From NCBI GenBank assembly GCA_005406025.1, contig BGZK01000186.1, forward strand, positions 124,001 through 188,000: a stretch of 64,000 nt of DNA. The letters run 5' to 3'. A program made the position numbers and the translations under genes. The stretch is from Eumeta japonica. Taxonomy: Eukaryota > Arthropoda > Insecta > Lepidoptera > Psychidae. A model generated the notes under the pieces. It was not told the DNA's origin. It searched no databases and saw nothing but the letters and a program-made list of their open reading frames with translations. This document shows positions 24,499 to 36,599 of this stretch, piece after piece; position 1 is the stretch's first letter; each line of letters starts with the position of its first letter.

Positions 24499-25204
24499 AA
24501 ATTTGGGTGAGATTTCAATAGAACATTGTAGTTAATGCGATAATTTATTTTTAGTGACAAGGAACAAATGTGCGACACTTAAAAAAAACAGATATTTTAT
24601 TTATAGTACGGAACGCTCTCGAGACCGACATGCATTTGGCACTTTTTTATATCGACCTTATTCTTTTATTATTTTACACCTACTTCGTTTTATTTTAGCA
24701 TAACATTCATAATACTAGTTTTATAGTCTCTGCTACTTTTCTCACTAATACGCAGTTCCCAACGAATGATACTAAATTGGCGCGCACGAGCACGCAAACA
24801 GCCAGGAGCGCATCCTACGCGTAGGGTCGTGGGACTGGAAATAAAATGAGAAAAAAATACACTAGTCCCTGCGGCGCGGACTGAAATAAACTGAGATAGT
24901 GTTGGGACGGTCTGTGAATATCGATATTAATAATAATTAGCGTTAACTTCTCTAAACAATTGCTGATGTTTGTCGAATAATAACTCATGCCATGATCGAT
25001 GCAATACTGAGTTGAGACGTCGGATTTCTACGCGAGAACTATTCATTTCTAAGGTTGCATTTGAGGTCTTTGGCCTCTTTTTACATACGCAGAAGATTTT
25101 GGGCTTGAAAGTCGACTAAAGAGGTGTTCATCATTAAGTAGATATGTGCTTTAGTGTAGCGAATAATTTTTGTACAAACCTCAACTTTTACTTAGTTTTT
25201 TTTT

Positions 25205-25360
25205 TTAAACTCGTTCCATTTCTCGGAAGGGTAGGCCTAGACTACAGATTTCCAAATGGTACGCTCTTTACATGTCTCTCTTATTTAACTGACATCCATC
25301 AATCTTTTCATGAAAACTCGATGGTTTTGGGTGTCTTTATCGGCAACTGATGGCATCTAT
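25205..25360 (-). mobile_element. LINE fragment (SVVSAY family)
   Basis: Plus-strand landmarks TTCTCGGAAGGGTAGGCCTA, GATTTCCAAATGG, TGACATCCATCAATCTTTTC and CTCGATGGTTTTGGGTG align in order with 59600-59710. It is therefore the minus-strand C-terminal and 3' end region of the same LINE family. Confidence 0.6.
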
Positions 25361-25854
25361 TAGAATAATATACTGATAGAATATATTTTTTTGTAATTAT
25401 AACAATATTCTTCACCTATATACTAAACTTTAGATTTTAGAAAGTACTTGCACGATGTACTGATTTTTTACAACTTTAACGCGTGACTGACATGACCGGT
25501 TACAAGATTAACATGATTGACGATTGTAAAACTAATTTTTAATTAATACACTGCTAGCAAATTAATTTTCAGATTTTAGAAAGCGTTACGAGGTATATAG
25601 TTTTTTTACAAAATCAAAGCCACCTCGTGCCAAACTCTATACACCGGATGACTGACGGCAAGTCATTTCTCTACTTTACCAATGTGACATAATATTGAAA
25701 AATCAGTCTGTAGATAATGTTTGCAGTTTTTGATCGTTCGCCTCTCGAACTATAAACTTAACAAGAACATTAATAATGGAGTTTCAAAGATTATTTAACA
25801 TATTTGCGGACCATGAAAATTGTTAAAAAATGCGGAACATGTTACGAAGATGTG

Positions 25855-26075
25855 TTCGAAATGCTCCACGGGTCCCACATGGGCCTATACTCGGACCGTT
25901 ACTTTTTAAATTTGCATATTTGAGACATTTCGAATTGCAATATCATCAAATGAACTGTCCTTTACAATATGCAGACGACCTTCGATCATTAATACTTGTA
26001 AATTATCAGGATCGAGCAATAATAAAACTTGAATACTTCTATGAGAATTTTCGAGTACCATCGACGATAGAATTT
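25855..26075 (+). pseudogene. LINE reverse-transcriptase remnant
   Basis: The plus-strand frame reads RVPHGPILGPLLFKFAYLRH and then QYADDLRSLILVNYQDRA. The first part corresponds to the V-P-Q-G-S-I-L-G-P-L-L-F motif of non-LTR reverse transcriptases and the second to the catalytic Y-A-D-D box. The spacing is much shorter than in an intact enzyme, so material has been lost between them. No flanking ORF remains. It is a dead fragment in PHLDB intron 1. Confidence 0.75.
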
Positions 26076-26876
26076 TAATTGTGAGAGAAGATCAAAAAAG
26101 ACATGTTTTATTTTTGAAACTATACGCAAATCATGCCACGAGTGAAGCATGAAAATAACAAGTACGAAAATAACAAAGAGGTAATAAAATACTTCAATAA
26201 TAAATAAGGAAAGAAATAAGAAAATGAAAACAATTATTTTCTATTCAGGTCAATGATTGAGCGAGCTCTAGAAGGCACGGCGCAAATGGTTTAATTTAAC
26301 TCATTTATCAACTCACAACAGTCGAATAGAAGCGTTTACATTTCGATTCGAAAACAACGTCGATTGCTCGATCGTTAACTAAACCGACCGACGTACTGCT
26401 CCGAGTTTCTTATTTACTCTGACCAGATATGGATGTAACAACCTAACCACAAAACTTATGGTTGTTTTACGGTGATAATGATATAAAATAGTAGTTTTTT
26501 TGGGGTATCTGCCTATACGAGGGTGGCGCGTTCGCATTGTAACTGGGTGACCATTCGTTTCGTTGCTTTCGAGTCCAGAAACCTAATTTGAGGCTAGCTC
26601 AATCAGCTTATTTGTATGTGCAGTCCGTTAAAAATATTACTACGAGATATAGTTATGAAATATATCGACACATGAAACAAAAACGGTACATCACTATCCG
26701 TTACAGTATATTGGACTGTGTTGGCGGCAAACGGCATTTCCTGTGATGTTAAACTGATTTATTTGAATTGCAATAAAAATAAGAAGGGCGCCATAAATAA
26801 TAACAAAATTAAAAATATAAATATAACAGTATAACATAAGCAGCTCACCTAAACGGGCACACACACAAGCTGCATA

Positions 26877-26925
26877 ATTAAATCTTATATTAATTAATTA
26901 AATCTTATTTTAATTAATTAAATCT
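26877..26925. repeat. AT-rich tandem repeat
   Basis: Roughly two and a half copies of a unit near TTAATTAATTAAATCTTAT. Confidence 0.7.
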
Positions 26926-27204
26926 GCGAATAGTATTTCACAATATCAACCAACCACGAAAATGCAACCATTGCACCCTATGTGTACTAATTTTTATTTA
27001 TATATGAGTTACGTGAACGCGTTACAAGTGATATCGACTTCGGAGCGATTAAAACATTTAAAAATAACAATATACTGATAATTTAATACAACAAAATTAA
27101 TTTTGGAATTCGAATCAGCTAATGTTTCTTTGACTCGTTCATAATAAGCCTAAGATCACTCAAAGAGCGATGGGCACTACGCTCGAGTTCCTCTCGTTCA
27201 AGGG

Positions 27205-27480
27205 CTGATCCAAATTTCAAGTCGGGTGACATAGCCACACAGTAGTGATGCAGTCAGGACAGACTCCACTGCGGTTACATGCTCTCGTTTCAGCCATTGG
27301 ACTCTGTTCACTGCTGGACCTAGGCTTCCCTCCAAACTATGACGTACGACCCTGGGCTACAAATAGTAGTGGCAGTGGGCAGGCCACGTCGCATGGAAAA
27401 CGATGACCTTTGGGAAGACAAGGATCTCTTCTGACAACTATGGAGCGGATACGAAGAGTTGAGGGTGAGTTTTTAATAAT
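27205..27480 (+). mobile_element. Composite of SINE-like and LINE C-terminal fragments
   Basis: 27205-27280 is an inverted partner of 10745-10885. From about 27365 the plus strand reads WQWAGHVAWKTM, resembling the W-x-W-A-G-H-V/I-x-R motif near the C-terminus of several LINE ORF2 proteins. Further on, TAGACGAAGACCAGGAAGTC (27651-27670) may belong to the same remnant. No intact frame remains. Confidence 0.5.
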
Positions 27481-28629
27481 CAGATGCTACTGCTATCGTA
27501 TTTGGCGTTTACATATTGGTTTAATTGTATGACAACTTGTCAGTGCTCTGGGCGGGCGTTTTATGTAAATAAAGAATATCTATGCAAACGGATAGTAAAG
27601 GTGAACGAGACAATAATATTTAAACCTTATGTCCGGTTCTCTATAGTGACTAGACGAAGACCAGGAAGTCGTCTAGACAAAAGAATCATGTCTAGTAGTG
27701 GATATGGTATCTAAGGAACGTAATTGATAAATACCAATAAATACGCTTAATGGAAATGCGTTTACTGGAACATACCGATTTTATTATGTTTATTATCATC
27801 CATAATCGTCAGCATTTTTTTTAATTAATACTTATGAAAGATTACCTATTATAACTAACTACTTTACCAAATATAGATAAGAATTAAAAAAAAAAATCCA
27901 ACATTGCACGCCATAAGTTTTTATATTAATAAAACACACAAATTATAGAATATTAATATATGGTCAAATTAATATGAAAATTTCACTGAAAAGTAAAATA
28001 GAAAATTTACAATAAAAAATTAGCGCTCAATTTACTTTCAGCGATACCTGAGATAGGTCAAGATAAACAGAAAAAAAAACTAAAGTAAAACTATTCTTAA
28101 ATACTAGGCAAGTTTACGCATACGGCTAAGGATACTCTGATACTCTTGTCCAAAACTCTTCGTTTTTCTCGTTAAGTTACATTTGTTGATTTTAAATTTG
28201 TTATAAAATGGACAAACGTGAAAAGACTCTTAGTCAATAGGCTTCTATTTTTCTTGAATCCGGTTACATTAAAAAATACATTAAATGAAGTATAATAAAG
28301 CCAATTCTATTAAACAAATAAAGCCAATCGAGCTAAATGGCGATCTCATGCTTGCGGACGAACTACAGACCGATTGGCGGCCCAAGAAATATTTTTTCAA
28401 TGAGATTTGTTGTTATAATTATATCTTATGAGAGACTTTAAATTATATAAATTTTGAAGAATAGAGATTCCTCTTTATTATAGTGTACTCTTTTAAACCA
28501 AATAAGTACATTACATTATTAGCGAGAATGATTAAAGTCGAGTAGGCTCCATGCTTTCTGGTGACCGACCGTAATGCAAAGCCGCGTTGCGACGTGCAAT
28601 ATAATAGTATACTCTCTGTATATCTAAGT

Positions 28630-28656
28630 TGACATAAATTATATAAATTTATGTCA
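28630..28656. repeat. 11-bp inverted repeat
   Basis: TGACATAAATT, five bases, then AATTTATGTCA. AT-rich, so it could arise by chance. Confidence 0.6.
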
Positions 28657-30889
28657 GTTAAGTCGATATAAATTATAGACCTATCCTACATCCGAACCAG
28701 ATTTAGTGACATTTTCCCTGACCCCCCCATTCTGAGGTCGTGTAATTTATGGACGATCTCTCATCACCGTGCGGTCTACTATTTATTGACGACTCAAAAC
28801 TGTCATTATTGTTTGTGGGTTCTGAGCGTGCGATTTTCGACACAAACTAAAATTTTAACCTCAGCGCGGCTGAGACAGCGTACATTCCATTAACGCGACA
28901 CCGTAAAATGTTATCAAATCATGTCAAATGGATAATGGTTTTAGCTCTCCATCGGTACAAATGATGTGTTACACTTACTGTAGGCTGTAACCTAACACTA
29001 GTGCGTAAGTCTAGACTGTAGTCGAGATGTAACACTATACTCAGAGTAATGAATTTCAGTCGAGGTCCACCGATCATTTAGGTTACAGCGCTGTTACAGC
29101 TTAAGACTGAGATTAAGGTTGTGAAACGGATTTTAAAAGCTGTCATTTTTTTTAATATAAACAGATACAACATTCTTCTGTCAAGAAAATACATATCTAT
29201 AGTAGAACTCATCATACATATTAATAGTGTAGATTTTCTCGCGTTGATGTTCGAACAAAAAAAAACAACTTTATTTTAGCTTTTACTCGAGACGTTGTCA
29301 TTGTAGTCTCATTTTGCAGAGGAATTGTTCACTCTGATTTTTTTTTTTGTGTCAATCATATTTATCATTATACCATTAAAACGTCATTAGCGGGCAACAA
29401 CCGTAATATTATGTATTATTGAGATGCCGCATAAAGGAGAGTTGTTTAGAACAATTGAACGTTGGAAATTAAGGAAAATCTCAATAACAGTAAATTATCT
29501 GCCTGCGCCGCTTTATGACCTAGTAGTCCTATTATAATTGTTGATAATAACTAAACCAGGCCACGGAACTGAAAATATGTACTTGTGCACAATTCTAAAC
29601 CTTTTAAAAATTATTTTCAGTAAATATATTTAAAGATAAACTGCGAAATGAAATTTTTTTAAACATCAATAATATTGTACATAGGTAATTTTTCAATACT
29701 CTATTAAGAAAAGATAATAAAAAAAAGTTGTATTCATACGGTAAATGCTCAAACTATTTGAGCTACAAACTACAAATCTCAAGCTATAAACTACAATTCA
29801 ACGTAATGTTGAACAATAACTATAACAAAACCTAGTAGATATAACTCTTTATGTTCAGCCGGTTTAGTACGCAAATTGATATTGTGATGCGTTTCGCGTT
29901 TCAGCTCCATCGAAGGCCAAACAGGCAAACCAGAACAGATGTACAGCGTTTACATTTTATATTGCATATATAACTTATGTAACGGCTTCGCCCGGATGAC
30001 CTTAAATTAAATTCCTTCACTTTTTATATCGATCCTTTGAATGTAAACGACACTGAATAAATATCTTATGTCGCAAATTCGGCAACTGAATGCATTAACT
30101 ATAGACAAAAGAAAGAAAAAAAAAACTAACTCGACGTAACTAACCCGTATCCCCAAAACAATCGGATATTACGCTAAGTAAGAGAGAAGCTATTTGCATA
30201 CAAAAACGGTTTCTAATATTCTGGGCAGTCTAGCCCAGTTTCTCAACACCAAAGGAAGCCGGGGGATTGCTCAGTCTGTAACACAGCACTTTCGCGCCTC
30301 TTTAGGCGGCCGACAAGCGCGGGCCGCCGCCGTCTCTAACGGTCGTTCGGCTCGCTCGATTGACAAACATTTTCTAATTTGGCTTTCTTGCAAAAAATAA
30401 ACACTGCTTACTGATCGAATCGAACGCTTAGGTTTTTAGGTTCCTTGAGTAACGTAGATATAAGGGCGGGTGGATGGACCAACAAGTAGTGGCGTTGAGT
30501 TGTTGAGTCAGTATTGATCATATCTTGAGGCAAACCATACATTTTATATCGAAGGGCTCATTCTTAAGCCCCCCACGCCGGCCAGACGCGGGTCAGAGGC
30601 TGCTAACGGCCGTCATCACTGATGCCAAGATGACGTTGGGTATAGCTTACCGTGCTCTCGGCGTCACGGATCGAGTTCCCTAATTTTACTAAAGTTAAAA
30701 ACTCTATGATCGGATCAGGATCGAATTCGGTATTCTCTGAATCAAAGGCCAGACAGTTGAGCAATGACCCATCGCCACTGTTTAATTAGTTCACCTATGC
30801 GATACATATAATATATAAAGTTACATGCAACGTCTATCCTTTTACTACATTTAATGGGGATTGAAAAGGAATGAGAGGTTAATAAGGGA
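28657..30889. other. PHLDB intron 1 segment
   Basis: Mixed AT-rich intron. A CpG-rich patch at about 30245-30375 stands out. Paired GGCTGTAACCTAAC and AGGTTACAGCGCTGTTACAG motifs at about 28983-29100 may be the ends of a decayed element. Nothing coding recognised. Confidence 0.45.
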
Positions 30890-31160
30890 ATTAAAAGTTT
30901 TTTTATAGCAATTTCGAGGAGCAAACGAGCACGCAAGCCACCAAGGAGTAAATAGTCACCGTCGCCCGTGGACTTTCGCAACCCCGGAGGAGTCACCAGT
31001 GCGTTGCCGGCTTTTTGGATAGGCATAGGACATCTGATGAAGAAGGCCTGAGTCACGGGAATCTCATTCACTAGACGAAATGCGACAGCTGACGCTGTTA
31101 CATCACGTTTATATTCTGTGAGAGTGTGGGGGTATCTCACCGGCGCAGACGGTCCATTTG
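30890..31160 (-). mobile_element. GGCCGGCAACGC-family interspersed repeat, minus copy
   Basis: On the minus strand the segment reads GGCAACGCACTGGTGACTCC, GGGTTGCGAAAGTCCACGGG and then a GCTCGTTTGCTCC region before a T/A-rich end, with ATTCTGTGAGAGTGTGGGGG on the plus strand at the other end. It is the best preserved of the four copies. The 147-codon minus-strand frame across it is a by-product of the repeat. Confidence 0.7.
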
Positions 31161-31450
31161 CGTATTCCAGCCAAACCGGCCACATCGTGGCTCTCCCGCA
31201 TCCAGTTCTTAATATTAACGAGACTCCGATAAACCGTTATTAATTTCATACTCGAAGCCGGCACGTCTACCACCCTGACCCACAGCTGGCCGTTGATAAA
31301 ACATTATTGCGTTACTTGATTCGGTTTTTTCAGCCGCGCGTACGTATATTTAACTCGACGACGGTAAACACGCCTACCCGATAAGATAGGTTTGACCGTA
31401 CTGGCTACACAGCGTCAAGGACAATAGGGTTACCACTTTTAGATAGAAGA

Positions 31451-31480
31451 TCTCAAACATTTCTCCAGAAATGTTTGAGA
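31451..31480. repeat. Perfect 14-bp inverted repeat
   Basis: TCTCAAACATTTCT, two bases, then AGAAATGTTTGAGA. Confidence 0.85.
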
Positions 31481-31600
31481 CTTTAGTAGTTCGCTCTTAT
31501 CTTACTTAAGTAAAATTAATTTTTTAAAAAATTGTCGATTACTTAGGAGTTAGCGACAATTTCTAGACAGTTTGAGTCTGCTCACATTAAGAAATTTTTT

Positions 31601-31655
31601 ACGCACGCACGCACGCACACACACGCAGAGAGAGAGAGAGAGATAGAGGGAGAGA
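31601..31655. repeat. Compound microsatellite
   Basis: (ACGC)n, then (AC)n, then (AG)n. Confidence 0.9.
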
Positions 31656-31914
31656 AAAGACATAGTTCTATTTCAAATAGTGAAATGTTTTTCGATTCGC
31701 GAAACAAAAGTAGAAAGATGAACGAGGTGCGTGTAGGAAAAAGACTTGGACCCTAAGAGTCACAAAAACAGAATGATTCTGGTGTAGTTAGTATCATTCC
31801 GACGGCACGCGTATTTGTTGAATATATCTAAGAAGGAAACAAATAAAAGATAATTTAATTTTCTGCCGCCCGTTTTATTGAAGATCCCAAGTACTGTAAA
31901 CGCTCTGCTTGTAG

Positions 31915-32110
31915 AGCATATGTGGGCAACCACCGGCCCGCTGTAAGATTTGATTCGGCCCGCGAGACATTTTAAAAAATTTCATGTGTGATATTTATTG
32001 CTAAAAATTATGAACACTATTTTAAAATGCACTACTTTTTGAACGCGACCCGCGAATGTATTTGCACACTAAAGTTTGGCCCACAACATGTCAAAAGGTT
32101 ACACCCATAC
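31915..32110. mobile_element. Probable hAT-type non-autonomous element
   Basis: Left end GTGGGCAACCACCGGCCCGC, then GGCCCGCGAGAC. Right end has AGTTTGGCCCACAACATG. Ends of the GTGGGCAAAC...GGCCCGCGGG type are frequent in animal hAT elements (recall). No transposase is present. Target duplications could not be fixed. Confidence 0.45.
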
Positions 32111-32705
32111 CTGTTCTATAGAGTATATTATACCCTTTAGAGTATAGTATATTGTTTACAATATATATACTCTATTTATTTATTTAGATACTTCCATACG
32201 TGCGAATATATACCACAGAAAAATCCCAATAAAATGAGGTCGACTAGAGTGTCAAGAATTTATTTAATTAGTAATGCGAATAAACCTGAGTTCGACTCAT
32301 TTTTTTCAAGTTTATAAATTCTCGACTTTCTGTCCGTTACAAAACCTTTGCTATAAATGTTAACTTTATGAAACGCTATACTTATTTATATATAAAAATT
32401 AAACCATTATGCACTATTACCATAATAGGTACACTCTTAACCAAGTACATGAATATAATTTTACAAGTAGGATTGTATTCGCTTTGAATAATGAGCAATA
32501 GCTGTGGTAGGCGTAAACAAGCTGGTAAGGCGACGCTTAGATAACTCTGAGTAATTCACATGTAATATTTGCCTAGAGCAGACTTCATTAGGCTTTTTAA
32601 TTATGAAACCCTTTTAAGCAAAAGCATGTGGGTGACCGGAACATTTTCATAGGTTCCTTATGCTGCATGTTGCCTTATTTTCAGATATTGTTTTTTTTAG
32701 AACCA

Positions 32706-32905
32706 AGGGCCTCTTCCATTATCGTTTTTTTGAATTGACATTGGACAAAAAATCAATTTTAAAATTAATTTCTAATTCCACGTCCTCTTTTTAACGGTTG
32801 TTCGGGCTAAACCCCCTTAAAAGGAGCACATGGAATGCAAAATTAATTTCAAAAGGGACTTTTTGTCAGACGTCAGTTTAACAGGAGATGGTGGTGAAGG
32901 TCCTA
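32706..32905. mobile_element. Fold-back MITE, family A, copy 2
   Basis: Left arm has CTCTTCCATTATCG, GACAAAAAATCAATTTTAAA and CCACGTCCTCTTTTTAACGG. Right arm has the complement of CTTCACCACCATCTCCTGTT and GACAAAAAGTCCC. Same layout as 1594-1790. Confidence 0.75.
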
Positions 32906-33199
32906 AGATTGATATTGTTAGGGTAGAACCTTCACACACGCAAAACAACCTTTATGTATAGCTCCCAACACTATTGCGGGAGTAGGAATGTTAGCCAGAG
33001 ATGCGCTGAAAGACGTGCCGATTCTATCGGTCGCAACATTATATGAAAAATGTAAATATGACATACTATGAGTTAATTTTTTAAAGAAATATTTAATAAA
33101 GTACGTACTTATCTTTTTTGTGCCTACATGTAAAAATCCAAAATACATTTGTCCAAGGAACATCCCATACACTCGAGTCTCCATGTAATAACAAATAAT

Positions 33200-34800
33200 T
33201 AATTAACCTTAATAAAGCGGTTAACTATATTAAGGACATGCAATAAATGGTATCCAAATCTTTGTTATTTTTATAAAAAAAAACACGATAACGTGTAATT
33301 CTAATTTAATTTTTATAAAATGTGTGAATCACGATTTTTCTTTCTTAGCTGATAACCTTGAAAGCAATTAGTCACGTGTTGAGGCGGCATTCTAGGTAAA
33401 TAACTTTTTTTTTGGCGATTTGACAATTTATAAAAAAGTCTCATCTAGGCATAGTATCATTATTTAAACGATGTGGAAGGCGACCAAACACCTAAGTGTC
33501 ATACCCCTGATTTCTATTTTGTTTTTCTACGACACTAGACTCGAAACGGATGGCCGTGCCTTGTGACGTTAGTGTTTAAAATTTGTTGTCCCTATATCCT
33601 TTTTTACTCTTATGGTAACACTTCATAATTTTGATAAAATTAATATTTAGATTCGTAAAGGTTTGTAACGTATATATAAAGTGGCAACCCTAAATAAGAG
33701 TAAATATTTGTAAAGAATTCGCCCCGAAGCAGTTTAGCACCCGATAAGATATCTCGACACATGTTATGTAGATTCTCGGACGAAAACAGAGATTTCCACA
33801 TACTTTCAAACCTTAGAGACGTATCTACCTTGTTTTCGTAAAGAGATAGCTCCACAAAACGATTGAAACTTCTAGAAATTATGACTATTTATGCAATGAC
33901 GTTTTTGTTGGTCTGTAAAGAGAGAAATAATTTTTAGATTTTAAGGATGAAATGGCCTGAAGACTTGATCATAGACTTTTTTATGATGTATCAAAGTAAT
34001 TTATATTATGCGTTACAAAATTTTTCGATTTTCTATAATTTACTGGTGTCAATTGTACAATATTCGACTATATTTAACAATTCACCATGTTATTTTTTAA
34101 TAAAAGTGTCTCCCACCTTATTTAATTGTAATATGACGTAAGATGATCATTAAAGCGCGATTCCTAGAATATATAAAAACGGAATTTTGTGGTGCAAATC
34201 AGAAAATTAAAACTTACGCTCTGAACGAAGTCGGAAGTGGTGTCCGGTACCTGGTGTACATAACAGAACACGGGCGAATTATGGGCCCGACAACGCAACC
34301 TGACCTCGTTATGAGATCGTGTGAAATGGAGAAGGCAGAGGCGGCTAATGAATCAGCTAATAGCATCGTGAATCACGCTGTGTGTGATTTCATTATCATA
34401 TCGGCGGCAATTTGGAACATCCCGTCCGACCTTCGGGATGGTAACGATTGTGTTTCCATCAACGGAAGAAAGGTACCAGGTTCGATACCAACGCCAGAAT
34501 ATGATACAAGTTCGTGGAAATAGATTCCCGGATTCAGCGATAAAAATTCGATATCGTCAAAATATATTATTTCTCAAATTGTGTGGATCATAGGAAACTG
34601 AATCCAATATTTTAGGCTAATAGACAGGTGGCGCTTATCGATCATAAATATTTTTTTGTTCATATAATATAATGTAAACAAAAACCTTGCAGTGATACAT
34701 ATAAAAGCTTTTTGTTTACAAACTGTTCTATAAAATAGAATGAATCATTTCCAGTTGAGTCAGAATTAGATCACAGAAATAAAGCAAAATGCTCATTCCC
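33200..34800. other. PHLDB intron 1 segment with an unassigned 127-codon frame
   Basis: A plus-strand frame at 34143-34523 (126 residues) runs through a locally GC-richer patch that includes a GGTTCGATACC resembling a tRNA B-box. This suggests a decayed repeat, not a gene. The protein is not recognised. The rest is AT-rich. Confidence 0.35.
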
Positions 34801-35139
34801 ACCGTCCGACTGCCGTCACGAGCCTGCGCCTCCGTCATAGATTAAGTGAACTCTCCTATTCTGCTGCGTTGTGTAGACACATTATTAATTTCATCTTTTT
34901 GAACTTAACATAAAAATGTCTTCTTTTTAAAAAGGAGGTACACGCCAGAAATTCTATAAAAATTGTGGACAACGACACGGCGATGTTTTGAAAACTATTG
35001 TCGATAGCCAAAAAGTGAAATCACTATCGTGGAGTTCGTTTCGGCGACTCTTCGAAATGGTATGGGTCATGTGTTCGTGGTATTGATATGACGACGTAAT
35101 CAGGTGAACAAAGACTGATTAAAAGTCATAAAAATGCGG

Positions 35140-35450
35140 TGTTCAAAGTTAATTTGACTTATTGCTGAACGGCCGAACGTATAAAAGCGGTTTTGGTGCC
35201 ATTCGGTAGCTATCAAACTGCTCTAAATATTTAACAAAGTAAATCAAAAAGTGTTAAAAGTGTACATGGAAAGAAATTGATAGAACAAAACATGGGACGC
35301 CCGAAAGTGGGAAAACGCCATGAAACCGATAGCCCAATCTGGAAAAAACATTAGGTACGCATTACAAATGCAGAGCAGTGTCGTCAGTACAGATCGAAGA
35401 AGAAAATGCGTTTAAAAATTGCATGTATTTACGAAGATTGCTGGCAGTAC
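35140..35450 (+). mobile_element. Promoter-like sequence plus decayed short ORF, possible element remnant
   Basis: A TATAAAAG at about 35181 is followed some 25-35 bases on by GGTAGCTATCAAACT. A short frame then starts MGRPKVGKRHETDSPIWKKH (ATG at 35292), has a stop, and continues as RITNAEQCRQYRSKKK. I associate the N-A-E-x-C/R-x-x-Y-R-x-K/R-K pattern with repeat-encoded insect proteins. This is a tentative reading of a dead element. Confidence 0.35.
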
Positions 35451-35696
35451 TGCATACACGCAATCTTTGTAATTCAATCTTTACATCCGTTACGACCTAA
35501 TAGTTATCCGATATAAAATATCCCTCCACATATTTTTTTCCTCAACACCACCGTAACTGTAAGAAGCGCCATCTAGCTGTCATCATAGTTCAAATTAATA
35601 TCGCCGCGGCGTAGATAATTTTTCGTGTGGGTACCTTTTTATGTAATGGCTCCCGTGGCAATGCACGATAATACGGTATGGTACGGTAGCACGGTG

Positions 35697-35749
35697 TAAG
35701 ATTGGTACACTATGCCAATCCAATGGGTCGGCATAGTGTACCAATCTTA
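35697..35749. repeat. Perfect 20-bp inverted repeat, 13-base loop
   Basis: Arm TAAGATTGGTACACTATGCC at 35697-35716 with an exact reverse complement at 35730-35749. No mismatch, in sequence that is otherwise not repetitive. Confidence 0.9.
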
Positions 35750-36217
35750 ATTTCGGTAATTTTTTTAAGTCGGTGATCAAGACATTGGACCAAAACTAAG
35801 AAAGAACGAGGGCGCGCCCGCAGTGAATGAGACCAGGCTGCTTCTCCCGTGGTATGTCCCTTTTTCCTTCCCATTCTCTTTTCACTAATTTGTTTTAGCC
35901 TTTCTCTATCACTTGAGAACAGATAAATGCGAACCAGGCCATTGCCAGCCGCCAAATTAAAGACGCGGCGAAAACTGACGATAACGTGGTGGTAGCAAGG
36001 CAATACCCAACAACATATATAATATATTTAATAATATCTTCAGACATACACACAGCACCATCTGGTCACGAACTAAACAACGAAACTTGTACGATGTGTT
36101 CCATATAGTTGATATAATACATATATACTTTTTTTTTCTATAAATTTATACATATTACAATACACAGAAATATTTAGACTAAAGACAAAAAATATTTTTT
36201 AATGAAATGAATATTTG

Positions 36218-36285
36218 TCTTGTGTGGGATCCAAACCCACGCTCCCGGCGCAGCAAGTAGGGTCAATACCAAATGTATCAATCAG
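36218..36285 (-). mobile_element. tRNA-derived SINE head, probable
   Basis: On the minus strand, GTGGGTTTGGATCCCAC forms a T-arm-like stem around a B-box-like GGTTTGGATCC. An A-box is weak, and no complete cloverleaf can be drawn. It is followed on the same strand by an AT-rich tail. A SINE head is more likely than a tRNA gene. Confidence 0.45.
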
Positions 36286-36289
36286 ACAT

Positions 36290-36425
36290 CAGGGGCGGAT
36301 GCCATGGGAGTCATGACCTCCCTGGGGCGAGTTTTTATCTTATTGTTGTAACCGAATTCGAGTCTGTCCTGACTGAATCACTACTATTTGATCTCCTACC
36401 CTGGCTTTGAAGCTGGTTCAAACCC
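36290..36425 (+). repeat. SINE-like repeat, copy 2
   Basis: GGGCGGATGCCATGGGAGTC, GTCATGACC and CTTTGAAGCTGGTTC match the ordered parts of 10745-10885. Degenerate. Confidence 0.45.
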
Positions 36426-36599
36426 TTATCAGGAAGTTATATATAACAAAATTTAAAAAGGCAAATACCTAATATTGTGTATTCCATTGTTTGCTTCTTT
36501 ACAAATGATCATACATTTTTCTGCTAAATAGATACGAAAACAGAATGAAAGGGAATATTTTATAATCGGTTAGCACGTTGAAAGAGTATCTGTTTTATC

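Noticed and set aside
30742..31185. 147-codon minus-strand frame
   Set aside because: It lies across a dispersed GGCCGGCAACGC-family repeat; sister copies carry no matching frame.
31601..31655. CRISPR-like regular repeats
   Set aside because: It is a compound microsatellite without spacers. No array of spaced repeats exists in the window.
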